Source of the DNA: Aminithiophilus ramosus
GTDB lineage: Bacteria; Synergistota; Synergistia; Synergistales; Aminithiophilaceae
Direction: 5' to 3'
Assembly (NCBI RefSeq): GCF_018069705.1
Contig: NZ_CP072943.1
Coordinates: forward strand, 930,001-994,000
Length of the DNA stretch: 64,000 nucleotides
In this document: in pieces, positions 51,219 through 60,166 of the stretch
Layout: every line of letters starts with the position of its first letter
Position numbering within the stretch: position 1 is the stretch's first letter
The notes under the pieces: generated by a model
Seen by the model: only the letters and a program-made list of their open reading frames with translations
The model's database searches: none
What the model was told of the DNA's origin: nothing
Program-made: the position numbers and the translations under genes

Positions 51219-53015
51219 TCAGGGCGTCCCCGAGAGGGTCGACGAGGGTCCGATGCGGTAACTGCCCGGCTTGAGGTAGGAAACCGACTCCATGAGCTCC
51301 TCTTTTCGCCCCAGACGGCCCTGCCACTTAAGGAGGGCGCGCAGCTCCTGGCTGTGGGGCTCGCTGCGGAAGACCGTCTCGAGGCGCAGGACGCCGTCCA
51401 GGAGAATCTCGCGGTTTTTCGTGATCTCGCCGATGGAGACGAGGTGATGAGCCAGCTGTTTGGCGGCGATGTCGCGGACGAGAAGATGGTCGTGGGCCTT
51501 CTCCAGAAGCTCCCTCCGAGTCTGGGCGCTGCGGCTGCGCATGGCAACGGCAATTTTACGGTCTCCGACCATGGAATCAATCATGAGGGCCGATCCGGCC
51601 AGGGCGACGACGGTCACCAGTCCACCCAGAGCCCGAAGCGCCCGGGGACGGCAGCGGCTCCAGGCCGTCTCGACGGGCAGGAGCTCCCTGTTGGCCAGGG
51701 CGAAGGCGAGGCTCATCCAGAGGACGTTCTCGATGCGGTGGAAGGGACGGGTCCAGAGGGCGTCGAACCAGAAGAGGAAGAGAAGGCCGATGGCCCAGAG
51801 AGCCGCCGAGGAGAGCTCCTTTTTCCGAGTCAGGGCCCGCAGAAGGGAGAAGAGCCACCATCCCCCGAGGCCGACGAGGAAGAGAAAGCCGAAGAGACCG
51901 AACTCGCAGAGGAACTGGAGGACTTCGCTGTGGGCCCAGAGGGTGAACTTCCAGTCCCTGTCGGGGTGGTCGCGGAGCATATCCCTCTGGGCGTCGAGGT
52001 AGTTCCACTTGTAGTGGCCCAGCCCCACTCCGGTGAGAGGATGTTTTTTGAACATGGCCCAGGAGGTGAGCCAGATGGAGTCGCGATGGCCCACGGTCTC
52101 GACGTCCCGGACCATCTCGGCAGCCTTTCGGACGAGCTGATGGCCCCTTCCGGCCCCTTCGGCGGCGAAGAGGGTGGCAGCGAGGATGAGGAGGATCGTC
52201 AAGAGGCGCCGGAGTCCCTTTCTGCCGACGAGGCGGCCGTAGACGAGGGAGAGGGCGGCGAGGCCGACGAAGAAACTCAGGTAGGCCGAGCGGCTCGTCG
52301 TGTTCCAGAGCCCCCAGGCGTTGACGGCGAATAAAGCCAGGTTGATCAGGCCCTCCCTCCGGCTCCCCTCCCGGACGAGGTGGAGGAAGGCGCCGCCGTA
52401 GAGGGCGATGGCGATCCAGACGCCGAGCATGTTCTGCTGCCCCGTGTTGCCGATGTAGTGGCCCGGCGTGGGGAGGATGAAGGGGAAGGGACCGTTGAGC
52501 TCCCTGATCTGAAGCTCGGCGAAGAGGACGTTGACGGCGCCGTTGAGGGCGGCGGCCAGGAGAAAGAGGGAAAGGCGCCTGCCGTCGAAGTCGTGGCGGG
52601 CCCAGACGTAGGCGGCCCAGAGGGTGGCCAGGTAGAACCACTCCCGCACCAGGGTGGGAATGGAGGTGACGGGGGCCCACAGGGGCTGAAAAGCGGCGTA
52701 GAGGAGGAGGAGGAACCAGAGGGCGCCGAAGGGATCCAGCGAAAAGGCCGTCCCTTCGGGGCCGCGGCGGAGAAGACGCCATCCGACAACGACGGAGAGG
52801 AGGGCGACGGGGATCATGGCGAGAAACCATTTCATGAGGTGGAGCGTCTGGAACCAGTAGGCGCCGGAGAAGAAGAGATTGGGCGCCGTCAGGGCGACGA
52901 AGAGCATGCTTTCGAGAAGCCACTCCGGCGCCAGACGGGGGGCGGAAGAGGCGGCCTCTCCGACGATCGAGGGGGTTTTCACGCTCCCCCTGCCGCCCTT
53001 GAACGTTCGGGCCAT
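51219..53015 (-). CDS. O-antigen ligase / O-oligosaccharyltransferase-like membrane protein
   Basis: A 598-residue protein with about 12 transmembrane helices and a Wzy_C core: GNTGQQNMLGVWIAIAL, HPLTGVGLGHYKWNYLDA, and AHSEVLQFLCEFGLFGFLF with the conserved histidine. A soluble C-terminal tail (about 460-598) looks TPR-like. The family includes WaaL ligases, Wzy polymerases and PglL/PilO pilin glycosyltransferases. Its place at the head of the secretion operon, next to pseudopilin genes, favours a protein O-glycosylating enzyme; this is inference. Confidence 0.8.
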   Translation of the reverse strand: MARTFKGGRGSVKTPSIVGEAASSAPRLAPEWLLESMLFVALTAPNLFFSGAYWFQTLHLMKWFLAMIPVALLSVVVGWRLLRRGPEGTAFSLDPFGALWFLLLLYAAFQPLWAPVTSIPTLVREWFYLATLWAAYVWARHDFDGRRLSLFLLAAALNGAVNVLFAELQIRELNGPFPFILPTPGHYIGNTGQQNMLGVWIAIALYGGAFLHLVREGSRREGLINLALFAVNAWGLWNTTSRSAYLSFFVGLAALSLVYGRLVGRKGLRRLLTILLILAATLFAAEGAGRGHQLVRKAAEMVRDVETVGHRDSIWLTSWAMFKKHPLTGVGLGHYKWNYLDAQRDMLRDHPDRDWKFTLWAHSEVLQFLCEFGLFGFLFLVGLGGWWLFSLLRALTRKKELSSAALWAIGLLFLFWFDALWTRPFHRIENVLWMSLAFALANRELLPVETAWSRCRPRALRALGGLVTVVALAGSALMIDSMVGDRKIAVAMRSRSAQTRRELLEKAHDHLLVRDIAAKQLAHHLVSIGEITKNREILLDGVLRLETVFRSEPHSQELRALLKWQGRLGRKEELMESVSYLKPGSYRIGPSSTLSGTP

Positions 53016-53022
53016 CGGACCT

Positions 53023-53991
53023 TCACGACCTTTCCTCGGCCTCGGGGCCGTGACTGTGAAGCGCCATGCGGATTTCGACGACGCGCTCCCTCTGCCCCTC
53101 TTCGCGGACCTTCCACTGCACGGACCGTCCCGAGGAACGAGCCCTTTCGACGAGGTCGGCCAGAGCCTTCAGGAAACCGTCGTCGTCGACAGGTGGAGAG
53201 ACCTCGGGAGAGGGTCTTCGTTTCCGGGACTTGGAGAGGGGCTCCGTCCTCCTCTCTTCCTTCGGTTCCTCCCTGGGCGTCTCGGCCTCGGCGGGCGCCG
53301 TCTCCTCGGCGACGAGGCCCTCCAGCTCGCGGACGCGCAGCCCCTCGTCGACGGCCCTGCGGGCCAGGTCGATCTGACGCTCCGCCGGCAAGGGAAGAAG
53401 GGCCCGGGCCTGGCGCTCCGAAAGCCGTCCCGAGACGATCAGATCGAGGACGGGCTCGGGAAGACGAAGGAGGCGGAGCTTGTTGGCGATGGCCCCCTGC
53501 GAGCGGCCCAGCCTGCGGGCCAGTTCGATCTGGCTCCAGCCCGTCCGCTCCATGATGCCGCTGTAGGAGCGCGCCTCTTCGGCCGCCGAGAGGTCTCGGC
53601 GCTGAAGGTTCTCGACGAGGGCCAGGACCTGCTGCGTCGCCTCGTCGGCCTCGGTGACGACGGCGGGAATGGTCTTCCATCCCGCCCTTTCGCAGGCCCG
53701 AAGGCGGCGCTCTCCGGCGATGAGCTCGAAGGCGCCGGAGCCGAGGCGGCGGACGACGACGGGCTGAATGAGGCCGAAGGAACGGATCGACTGGGCCAGC
53801 TCCTCCAGTTCCTCTTCGTCGAAATGCTGTCGGGGCTGGAAGGGGTTGGGCCGGAGGGCCTCGATAGGCACTTCGACGAAGCGGGCCGCCTCGGCGTCGG
53901 CCTCGCCCGAGACGGTTTTGGGAACCTCCTTCCGCGCCGGCGGCGAGGCGTTGAGGAAACGGGCCACATCCCATTCGTAACGGCTACCCAA
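53023..53991 (-). CDS. parB: ParB/Spo0J-family partition protein
   Basis: A 322-residue protein with the CTPase motifs RPNPFQPRQHFD, GERRLRACERAG and ENLQRRDLSAAEEA, a helix-turn-helix near residue 165-190, then a charged linker and a C-terminal dimer domain. It would bind parS sites. No parA lies beside it, unlike the usual parAB pair. TTG 53991 has a GGAAGG site. It follows dnaB by 24 bp. Confidence 0.9.
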   Translation of the reverse strand: MGSRYEWDVARFLNASPPARKEVPKTVSGEADAEAARFVEVPIEALRPNPFQPRQHFDEEELEELAQSIRSFGLIQPVVVRRLGSGAFELIAGERRLRACERAGWKTIPAVVTEADEATQQVLALVENLQRRDLSAAEEARSYSGIMERTGWSQIELARRLGRSQGAIANKLRLLRLPEPVLDLIVSGRLSERQARALLPLPAERQIDLARRAVDEGLRVRELEGLVAEETAPAEAETPREEPKEERRTEPLSKSRKRRPSPEVSPPVDDDGFLKALADLVERARSSGRSVQWKVREEGQRERVVEIRMALHSHGPEAEERS

Positions 53992-54015
53992 GGGGCTCCC
54001 TTCCTTCCCTGTCGA

Positions 54016-55362
54016 TCAGCGGCGGCTGTAGATCTGGTCGGCGTTGACGAAGCGGGCGAATTCGCGCAGAAAGACGAGGTGGACCGTCCCCGTCGGGCCG
54101 TTGCGGTGCTTGGCGACGATGATCTCGGCGGCGTTGTCCGTCTCCTCGGCCGTCGTGGCGTTGTAGTAGCCGCCGCGGTAGAGGAGGATGACGAGGTCGG
54201 CGTCCTGCTCGATGGCACCGCTGTCGCGGAGGTCGGAGAGCATGGGGCGCTTGTCGTTGCGCGACTCGACGGCCCGCGAGAGCTGGGAGAGGGCGACGAC
54301 GGGAACTTCCAGTTCGCGGGCGACGGCCTTGAGGGCCCGCGAGATTTCGGCCACCTCCTGCTGTTTGCTCTCGACGCGTTTGGCCATGGACATGAGCTGG
54401 AGGTAGTCGACGACGACGAGCCCAAGCTCGGGATAGAGAGCCTTGAAGCGGCGGCAGCGGGCCCGAAGCTCCAGCGTGGAGAGGACGGAGCTGTCGTCGA
54501 TGTAGAGGGGGGCCTGGGCGAGGACACCGGCGGCCTCGGCCAGGGACTCCCAAGCCGTCTCGTGAAAGGAGCCCGTCCGCAGGTCGTGGATGTTGATGCG
54601 GGCCTCGGCGCCCAAAAGGCGCTGGACGAGCTGTTCGGCCCCCATTTCGAGGCTGAAGACGAGGACGGGGACCTTCTTGCGGACGGCCGCGTACTGGGCG
54701 ATGTTGAGGGCGAGGGCCGTCTTGCCCATGGAGGGACGGGCGGCGACGATGTTGAGGCTTCCCGGCTGGAGGCCGCCCGTGAGACGATCGAAGTCGGCGA
54801 AGCCCGTCGAGACGCCTGTGACGGCCTCGCCGGCCTGGAACTGGATCTCGATCTGGCGAAAGGTGGGGCCCAGGACCTCGCCGACGTGGCGGAAGAGGTT
54901 CTTCCCCCCCCGCTGGGAGATCTCGAAGACGGCCCGCTCGGCCTCGTCGAGGATCTCGTCGACGTCGCGGTCCTCGGCGTAGCCGAGACGGACGATGTCG
55001 CTGCCCACCTGGATGAGGCGGCGATGGACGCTCTTGTCCCTGACGATGGCCACATGATACTCCACGTTGGCCACGGTCGTCACCGAATCGACGAGCTCGG
55101 CCAGGAAGGGCTGTCCCCCCAGCTCGTCGAGAATCCCCTTGCGGCTCGCCTCTTCCATGAAGGTCAGGGGATCGACGGGACGATCCTTCTGAGCCAGATC
55201 GACCATGATATCGAAGGCCCGCCTGTGACGGAGGTCGTAGAAATCTTCGGTCTGGAGGGTTTCGGTCACGAAAAGGAGACCGTCCTTATCCAGGAGCGAG
55301 GCTCCCAGGACGGCCCTTTCGGCTTCCAGATTGTGGGGCGGGACTCTGAGAGGTTCGGCCAA
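54016..55362 (-). CDS. dnaB: Replicative DNA helicase DnaB
   Basis: A 448-residue hexameric helicase: N-terminal domain (PPHNLEAERAVLGA), RecA-like domain with Walker A ARPSMGKTALAL near residue 210 and the DNA-binding/Arg-finger region (SRAVESRNDKRPMLSDLRDSG). TTG 55362 has GGTGGAGG 9 nt upstream and lies 1 bp after the rplI stop. Confidence 0.96.
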   Translation of the reverse strand: MAEPLRVPPHNLEAERAVLGASLLDKDGLLFVTETLQTEDFYDLRHRRAFDIMVDLAQKDRPVDPLTFMEEASRKGILDELGGQPFLAELVDSVTTVANVEYHVAIVRDKSVHRRLIQVGSDIVRLGYAEDRDVDEILDEAERAVFEISQRGGKNLFRHVGEVLGPTFRQIEIQFQAGEAVTGVSTGFADFDRLTGGLQPGSLNIVAARPSMGKTALALNIAQYAAVRKKVPVLVFSLEMGAEQLVQRLLGAEARINIHDLRTGSFHETAWESLAEAAGVLAQAPLYIDDSSVLSTLELRARCRRFKALYPELGLVVVDYLQLMSMAKRVESKQQEVAEISRALKAVARELEVPVVALSQLSRAVESRNDKRPMLSDLRDSGAIEQDADLVILLYRGGYYNATTAEETDNAAEIIVAKHRNGPTGTVHLVFLREFARFVNADQIYSRR

Positions 55363-55363
55363 G

Positions 55364-55810
55364 CTAGTCGGCCTCCACCTTGAGGGTCATTTCGACCTCG
55401 ATGGAGGGGGCGAGGCGGATCCTGAAGGGGAAGATCCCGACCTGGCGAACCGCCTCCTCGAGACGGATCTCCTTCTTGTCGATCCGAGTCTGAAGCTGGT
55501 CGACGAGAGCCGAAGCCATCTGGGCCGTCGTGACGCTTCCGAAGAGCTTGCCTCCCTCTCCGGCGCTGACTTTCACGACAATCTGTCGACCTTGAAGATG
55601 TTTTTTCGTCTCCTCGGCCTGGAGGCGTCCCTTCTCCTGGCGGGCCTCCTTGGCGCCCTGGAGCTCCTTCCAGAGCTTCAGCCTGCCCGGCGTGGCCTCT
55701 TCGGCCAAGCCTCGAGGAAAGAGGTAGTTGCGGCCGTAACCGTCGCTGACCTCGATGAGTTCTCCTTTTTTGCCCAGCTTGCTCACATCCTGCAACAGAA
55801 TCACTTTCAT
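55364..55810 (-). CDS. rplI: Ribosomal protein bL9
   Basis: A 148-residue bL9 with the N-terminal signature [17 protein letters not shown] and [16 protein letters not shown] 55810 follows GGAGGTGA. Located between yybS and dnaB, the conserved order. Confidence 0.97.
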   Translation of the reverse strand: MKVILLQDVSKLGKKGELIEVSDGYGRNYLFPRGLAEEATPGRLKLWKELQGAKEARQEKGRLQAEETKKHLQGRQIVVKVSAGEGGKLFGSVTTAQMASALVDQLQTRIDKKEIRLEEAVRQVGIFPFRIRLAPSIEVEMTLKVEAD

Positions 55811-55818
55811 CGCACCGG

Positions 55819-56763
55819 TCACCTCCTGAGACGATTCCTCAAATCGTACCAGATGTCGACGACACCGAGCACGAGAACGATCTGAGAGAGAAAGGGAACG
55901 AAGGCCAGAAGGAAGACGACGGCGTAGCGCAGAGGGGCGACCATCTTCCTTGAGACCAGATAAAACCATACCACAGAGAGTCCCTGGAAGAAAAAGAGCA
56001 TAGAGACGAGGAGGCGCAGGTTGAGGCCCGCCTCGACGGCGAACTCCCCCAGGGAGGGGCCGAGAAGCTGAAGGCCCATGGAGGCCAGGAGAGCCCAGAA
56101 GACGCTTTTGGGAAAACGCCACTGGCTGAAGGCAGGCAACGGAGGAAGGCTGAAGCCTCCCAGCCGCCGGACGATGGCGCCGCTGATGACGTAGCTCAGG
56201 AAACAGTCCATGGCCGACGCCATGACGAGAAGGGTCGGGAAGATGCGGGGAAGCAGGGCCACCATGGACCGGAACTGCTCCCTCATCGCCTCGAGGGATT
56301 GTGTCGGAAGGCCGACCGTTCCGTAGAGCCGGACGACGCCGTCGAGAGACTCCTCGAGGGCGGCGCCGTCGAGGCTGAAGGGATTCATTCCCGTCATCTT
56401 GATGAGGATGGCCATGAGGGCCAGCTTGCTGGCCAGGGAGATGACGAGGCCATAGAGGATGACTTCGGAGCCGCTCTTGCACCGCCGGGCCAGGTAGCCC
56501 AGGCCGATGCCGAGGATGCCGAAGCCGAGGAGGAAAAAGAGGGAGGTCACGACGCCGAGAAGGGCCGCCGTGAGGAGCGTCGCCGTAAAGGTCCCCAGAA
56601 GGGCCCGTTTCAGGTCGTGACGGAGACCCAGCACGACAAGAGGGGCCGGGCAGACGAGGGATACCAGAAGTCCCACGACGGGGAGATAGTGGCTGGCCGC
56701 GAAAAGGACGACGGCCAGGGAGACGAGCAGAGAGGCTTCGACAAGGGCCCGCGTCGGTGACAT
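55819..56763 (-). CDS. YybS/DUF2232-family membrane protein
   Basis: About 314 residues with seven to eight hydrophobic helices, matching the DUF2232 (YybS) family found before rplI in Bacillus and relatives. Function unknown; S-component-like folds have been suggested for such proteins. ATG 56763 has GGAGGA 5-6 nt upstream. Confidence 0.8.
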   Translation of the reverse strand: MSPTRALVEASLLVSLAVVLFAASHYLPVVGLLVSLVCPAPLVVLGLRHDLKRALLGTFTATLLTAALLGVVTSLFFLLGFGILGIGLGYLARRCKSGSEVILYGLVISLASKLALMAILIKMTGMNPFSLDGAALEESLDGVVRLYGTVGLPTQSLEAMREQFRSMVALLPRIFPTLLVMASAMDCFLSYVISGAIVRRLGGFSLPPLPAFSQWRFPKSVFWALLASMGLQLLGPSLGEFAVEAGLNLRLLVSMLFFFQGLSVVWFYLVSRKMVAPLRYAVVFLLAFVPFLSQIVLVLGVVDIWYDLRNRLRR

Positions 56764-56807
56764 GACTTTCCTCCTTCGGGACCGTTCCATCTGAAGGGGA
56801 TCGGGCG

Positions 56808-56930
56808 CCTTCGAGGGCCCGGGAAGAACAAGAGAGCCGAAAGCCCCGAAGGGCCTCCGGCTGCTCCGATGAGAAGGGCGGACCTGCGTCCTCCGAAGGC
56901 CGAAGGAAGAATCCCCTCGGCCCTCGAAGG
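56808..56930 (-). ncRNA. Structured RNA element between rpsR and yybS
   Basis: A 12-bp perfect helix (56808-56819 with 56919-56930) encloses further hairpins, including GCCG-GAG-GCCC-TTCG-GGGC-TTT-CGGC on the minus strand. The whole 123 nt lies between the rpsR stop and the yybS start. It has no trailing T run. It might be an attenuator, a processing site or a partial terminator; I know no named family for it. Confidence 0.55.
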
Positions 56931-56957
56931 ACCCGGGACGAACCTCTCCCCAACCCC

Positions 56958-57191
56958 TCAGTCGGTGCTGAAGGGCAGCAGGGCCATGATGCGGGCCCGC
57001 TTGATGGCCGTCGTCAGCTGGCGCTGGTGTTTGGCACAGTTGCCCGTGACGCGCCGGGGAAGAATCTTGCCCCGCTCGGAGAGGTACTTGCGGAGACGGT
57101 CGAGATCCTTATAGTCCGCATGGGCGACCTTGTCCACGCAGAAGAAACAGACCTTGGGGCGGCGCTTGCCGCGCCTCTTGTTGAATGCCAC
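56958..57191 (-). CDS. rpsR: Ribosomal protein bS18
   Basis: A 77-residue bS18 with KVCFFC near the start, [20 protein letters not shown] and [19 protein letters not shown]. The paired cysteines suggest a zinc-binding form. It follows ssb by 42 bp. Confidence 0.97.
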   Translation of the reverse strand: MAFNKRRGKRRPKVCFFCVDKVAHADYKDLDRLRKYLSERGKILPRRVTGNCAKHQRQLTTAIKRARIMALLPFSTD

Positions 57192-57233
57192 GTTCTTTTC
57201 CCTCCTACCCTTGCACGACCCACGAGGCCTCCC

Positions 57234-57776
57234 TCAGAAGGGAATGTCGGCCTCCTCCTCGCCCGAATCTCCGCCTTCGTACTCGGAGATGTCGAGGGGG
57301 AAATCGTCTGCGCCCGACTTGGGAAGGGGCTTCTGGAAGCCCCCGTCGCGGAAGCTCCCCACGTCGGCTCCGCTCCGCGTCGCCCCGCGATCGCCGCCCT
57401 CGCCGTAGCTCGAGCCCGAAGCGCCCTCGTCACGGCGCCCGCCCAGGAAGGTGACTCCCTGGGCCTGGACTTCGGTGACGTAACGCTTCTCGCCCTGAGG
57501 CGTCTCGTAGGAGCGGGTGTTGATGCTCCCCTCGATCAGCACGGGACGTCCCTTGCTCAGGTAGCGCTCGCAGTGTTCGGCCTGGATGCCCCAGACGACG
57601 ACGGGGATGAAGTCGGTGTGCTCCTGGAGCTCTCCGTTACTCCCCTTCCAGCTTCGTCCCACGGCCACGGTGAAGCGCGCGTAGGCTTTGTTGGCCGCCG
57701 TGTAACGGATCTCGGGGTCACGCGTCAGATTGCCCATGAGGACGACCTTGTTGAAACCTCGTGCCAATGAACCCAC
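57234..57776 (-). CDS. ssb: Single-stranded DNA-binding protein
   Basis: A 180-residue SSB with an OB fold (NKVVLMGNLTRDPEIRYT, FIPVVVWG), a glycine-rich linker and the acidic tip DIPF for partner binding. It lies between rpsF and rpsR as usual. Confidence 0.97.
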   Translation of the reverse strand: MGSLARGFNKVVLMGNLTRDPEIRYTAANKAYARFTVAVGRSWKGSNGELQEHTDFIPVVVWGIQAEHCERYLSKGRPVLIEGSINTRSYETPQGEKRYVTEVQAQGVTFLGGRRDEGASGSSYGEGGDRGATRSGADVGSFRDGGFQKPLPKSGADDFPLDISEYEGGDSGEEEADIPF

Positions 57777-57783
57777 CTCCCGC

Positions 57784-58068
57784 CTATTTCTCGTCGAGCC
57801 TGACGACGATGTGACGGATCACGTCGTCGCGAAGCTTGAGCAGGCGATCAAGCTCCTGAACCTGAGTGGGATCCATGTCGAGAGTGTAGAGAGTGTAGAA
57901 TCCGTCTACGATTTTGTCGATGGGGTAGGCCAGACGCCGTTTCCCCCAAATGTCGACCTTGGCGATCTCTCCGCCAAGACCCCGCACGACCTCGCCCAGA
58001 ACTTCAACAGTAGCCTTGTGATCTTCGATCTCGGGCTTGAGCAGTACCATCAGCTCGTAGGGTCGCAC
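57784..58068 (-). CDS. rpsF: Ribosomal protein bS6
   Basis: A 94-residue bS6 beginning MRPYELMVLLKPEIED. GTG 58068 is chosen because GGAGGTGA lies 5 nt upstream and the family starts there. First gene of the rpsF-ssb-rpsR-yybS-rplI-dnaB run. Confidence 0.95.
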   Translation of the reverse strand: MRPYELMVLLKPEIEDHKATVEVLGEVVRGLGGEIAKVDIWGKRRLAYPIDKIVDGFYTLYTLDMDPTQVQELDRLLKLRDDVIRHIVVRLDEK

Positions 58069-58078
58069 GATTTTCACC

Positions 58079-58129
58079 TCCTCCCTGTGGACTAAGGTCT
58101 CTCCTCTTCGGGAGAGACAGGGACACACG
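58079..58129 (-). promoter_or_regulatory. rpsF leader with candidate S6:S18 binding hairpin
   Basis: In the minus-strand leader, TCCCTGT pairs with ACAGGGA, enclosing a perfect 8-bp stem (58097-58118) whose loop carries CCG. The 3' arm of the outer helix merges into the rpsF ribosome site. rpsF leaders in many bacteria carry an S6:S18 autoregulatory motif with a key CCG; identity with that motif is inference. Confidence 0.5.
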
Positions 58130-58136
58130 CTTGAGA

Positions 58137-58165
58137 ATTATACCCGCAGCCGCTCAGGGGAGCAA
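58137..58165 (-). promoter_or_regulatory. rpsF operon promoter
   Basis: TTGCTC (58160-58165) and consensus TATAAT (58137-58142) with a 17-bp spacer; the -35 overlaps the end of the ftsB-like gene. Confidence 0.8.
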
Positions 58166-58453
58166 GGGCTCGTCGGCCGAAACGACCTGGAGACGATAGA
58201 TCTTCTCGCCGGGCTTGACGAGGTTGAACTGTTCCCGGGCCAGCCGGGCCAATCCCTCCTGCGTCCCGTAAAAGGAGACCTTCTCCTCCATGTCCTGATT
58301 GGTCCGCGACAGACGGACCAGCTCGGCGACCTTTCTGTCCACGGCTCCGCCGAGGCGTGCCGTCCGCCGGAACTCCGTCACGTAGGCCGCGAAGGTCACG
58401 GTGAGGAAGACGACGGCGAAGGTCCAGAGAAGAACCCAGCGGAGGCGGGGCAT
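58154..58453 (-). CDS. Septum formation initiator (FtsB/DivIC-like)
   Basis: A 99-residue bitopic protein: transmembrane helix at about residues 6-26 (WVLLWTFAVVFLTVTFAAYV), a coiled-coil segment and a C-terminal ARLAREQFNLVKPGEKIY motif typical of FtsB/DivIC. It would act in the divisome. ATG 58453 lies 1 bp after the argS stop. Confidence 0.8.
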   Translation of the reverse strand: MPRLRWVLLWTFAVVFLTVTFAAYVTEFRRTARLGGAVDRKVAELVRLSRTNQDMEEKVSFYGTQEGLARLAREQFNLVKPGEKIYRLQVVSADEPLLP

Positions 58454-58454
58454 C

Positions 58455-60131
58455 TCACATGTTCTGGGGAGCCTGGATTCCCAGAAGGGCCAGGGCGTTG
58501 GCCAAGACGACGCGCGTCGCGTCGAGAAGGGCCAGCCGGGCCAGGCAGAGGGAAGGCTCGGCGTCGAGGACGCGATGGGCGTTGTAGAAGCTGTGGAAAA
58601 GAGAGGCCAGATCGTAGAGGAAGAAGGTGACGCGGTGAGGGGCCAGCTCCTCGGCGGCCTTGGCCAGTTCATCGGGGAAGGCCGCCAGCTTGCGGATCAG
58701 GGCCTGCTCCTCCGGCGCCCCGAGGATGGACAGGTCGACGAAGGCATCGGGAAGGACGATTCCCCTGCCCAGGGCCTCACGGAAGACGCTGTGGATCCGG
58801 GCGTGGGCGTACTGGACGTAGAAGACGGGATTGTCGTTGGAAGCCTCCTTGGCCAGGGCCAGGTCGAAGTCGAGGTGACTGTCGCAGCTGCGCATGACGA
58901 AGAAGTAGCGCGAGGCGTCGACGCCCACCTCGTCGATGACGTCGCGAAGGGTGATGAACTGTCCCGATCGCGTCGACATGGAGACCTGCTCTCCTCCGCG
59001 GAGGAGGTTGACGAACTGAATGAGGAGGATCCGCAGGTCTTCGGCCTTCCGGCCCAGGGACTGAACGGCGGCCGTCATGCGGGGAACGTAGCCGTGATGG
59101 TCGGCCCCCCAGACGTCGATGACGAGATCGAAGCCCCGGTCGTATTTGTTCTTGTGATAGGCGATGTCGGACATGAAATAGGTGGCGACGCCGTTGCTCC
59201 GGAAGAGGACCCGGTCCTTGGCGTCGCCGTAGCGCGTGGCACGGAACCAGGTGGCCCCGTCCTGTTCGTAGGCCTGGTCGCGCTCTTTAAGGAAGGCCTC
59301 GGCCGCCTTGACGGCTCCCGTGTCGTAAAGGCTCTTTTCGGAGAACCAGACGTCGTGGTGGACGCCGAAATCGGCCAGGTCGCGTCGGATCATGGCCAGG
59401 ATGGCGTCGGAGGCGTAGACCTGGAAGAGGGGGAGGCTCACCTCGACGGGCTCGTCGAGGTGAACGGGGCCGTCGCGCTCGATGAGCTCCCGGGCCAGAT
59501 CGTAAATGTAGTCGCCCTTGTAGCCGTCTTCGATCATGGGAGCCCCTTCGGGCCTGCCGAGAAGCTCGAAGTAGCGGCTCTGGACCGATTTGCCAAGGAG
59601 AGTCATCTGGAGGCCGGCGTCGTTGATGTAGTACTCCCGCTCCACCTCCCATCCTGCGGCGGCCAGGATGTTGGCCGTCACGTCGCCGACGACGGCTCCT
59701 CTGCCGTGGCCGACGTGAAGGGGACCGGTGGGGTTGGCCGACACAAATTCGACCTGGACCTTGCGCCCCTTGCCGGAAAGGCCGTGACCATAGGCCTCCC
59801 CCTGCCGGCGGACCTCGGCGATGACCTCCGAGGCCCAAAGAGGAGAGAGGAAGAAGTTGATGAAGCCCGGGCCGGCCACTTCGGCCTTCTCCAGATAGCC
59901 GCCCTCCAGATCGAGCCGATCGACGACGGCCTGGGCAATCTCGCGGGGGTTGGTTCCCATGGCCTTGGCCACCTGCATGGCCACGTTGCAGGCCCAATCG
60001 CCCTGTCCCTCCCTGCGGGGGCGTTCGAGCATGATGGGCAAGACATCGGGGAGATTCCGTCCCCTCTCGGCGGCCACCTTTCGCAGCGCCCGCTCCGTCA
60101 GGGAGCGCACCGTCTCTTCAATGTTGATCAA
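58455..60131 (-). CDS. argS: Arginyl-tRNA synthetase
   Basis: A 558-residue class I synthetase with the N-terminal Add-1 domain, the HIGH-type motif in NPTGPLHVGHGRG, the MSTRSG stretch in the KMSKS position and a DALR anticodon-binding domain at the end (LYDLASLFHSFYNAHRVL). It charges tRNA-Arg. It ends 1 bp before the ftsB-like gene. Confidence 0.96.
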   Translation of the reverse strand: MINIEETVRSLTERALRKVAAERGRNLPDVLPIMLERPRREGQGDWACNVAMQVAKAMGTNPREIAQAVVDRLDLEGGYLEKAEVAGPGFINFFLSPLWASEVIAEVRRQGEAYGHGLSGKGRKVQVEFVSANPTGPLHVGHGRGAVVGDVTANILAAAGWEVEREYYINDAGLQMTLLGKSVQSRYFELLGRPEGAPMIEDGYKGDYIYDLARELIERDGPVHLDEPVEVSLPLFQVYASDAILAMIRRDLADFGVHHDVWFSEKSLYDTGAVKAAEAFLKERDQAYEQDGATWFRATRYGDAKDRVLFRSNGVATYFMSDIAYHKNKYDRGFDLVIDVWGADHHGYVPRMTAAVQSLGRKAEDLRILLIQFVNLLRGGEQVSMSTRSGQFITLRDVIDEVGVDASRYFFVMRSCDSHLDFDLALAKEASNDNPVFYVQYAHARIHSVFREALGRGIVLPDAFVDLSILGAPEEQALIRKLAAFPDELAKAAEELAPHRVTFFLYDLASLFHSFYNAHRVLDAEPSLCLARLALLDATRVVLANALALLGIQAPQNM

Positions 60132-60166
60132 TCGTCACACCTCCAGAAATAAGGGGAAACACCTTC

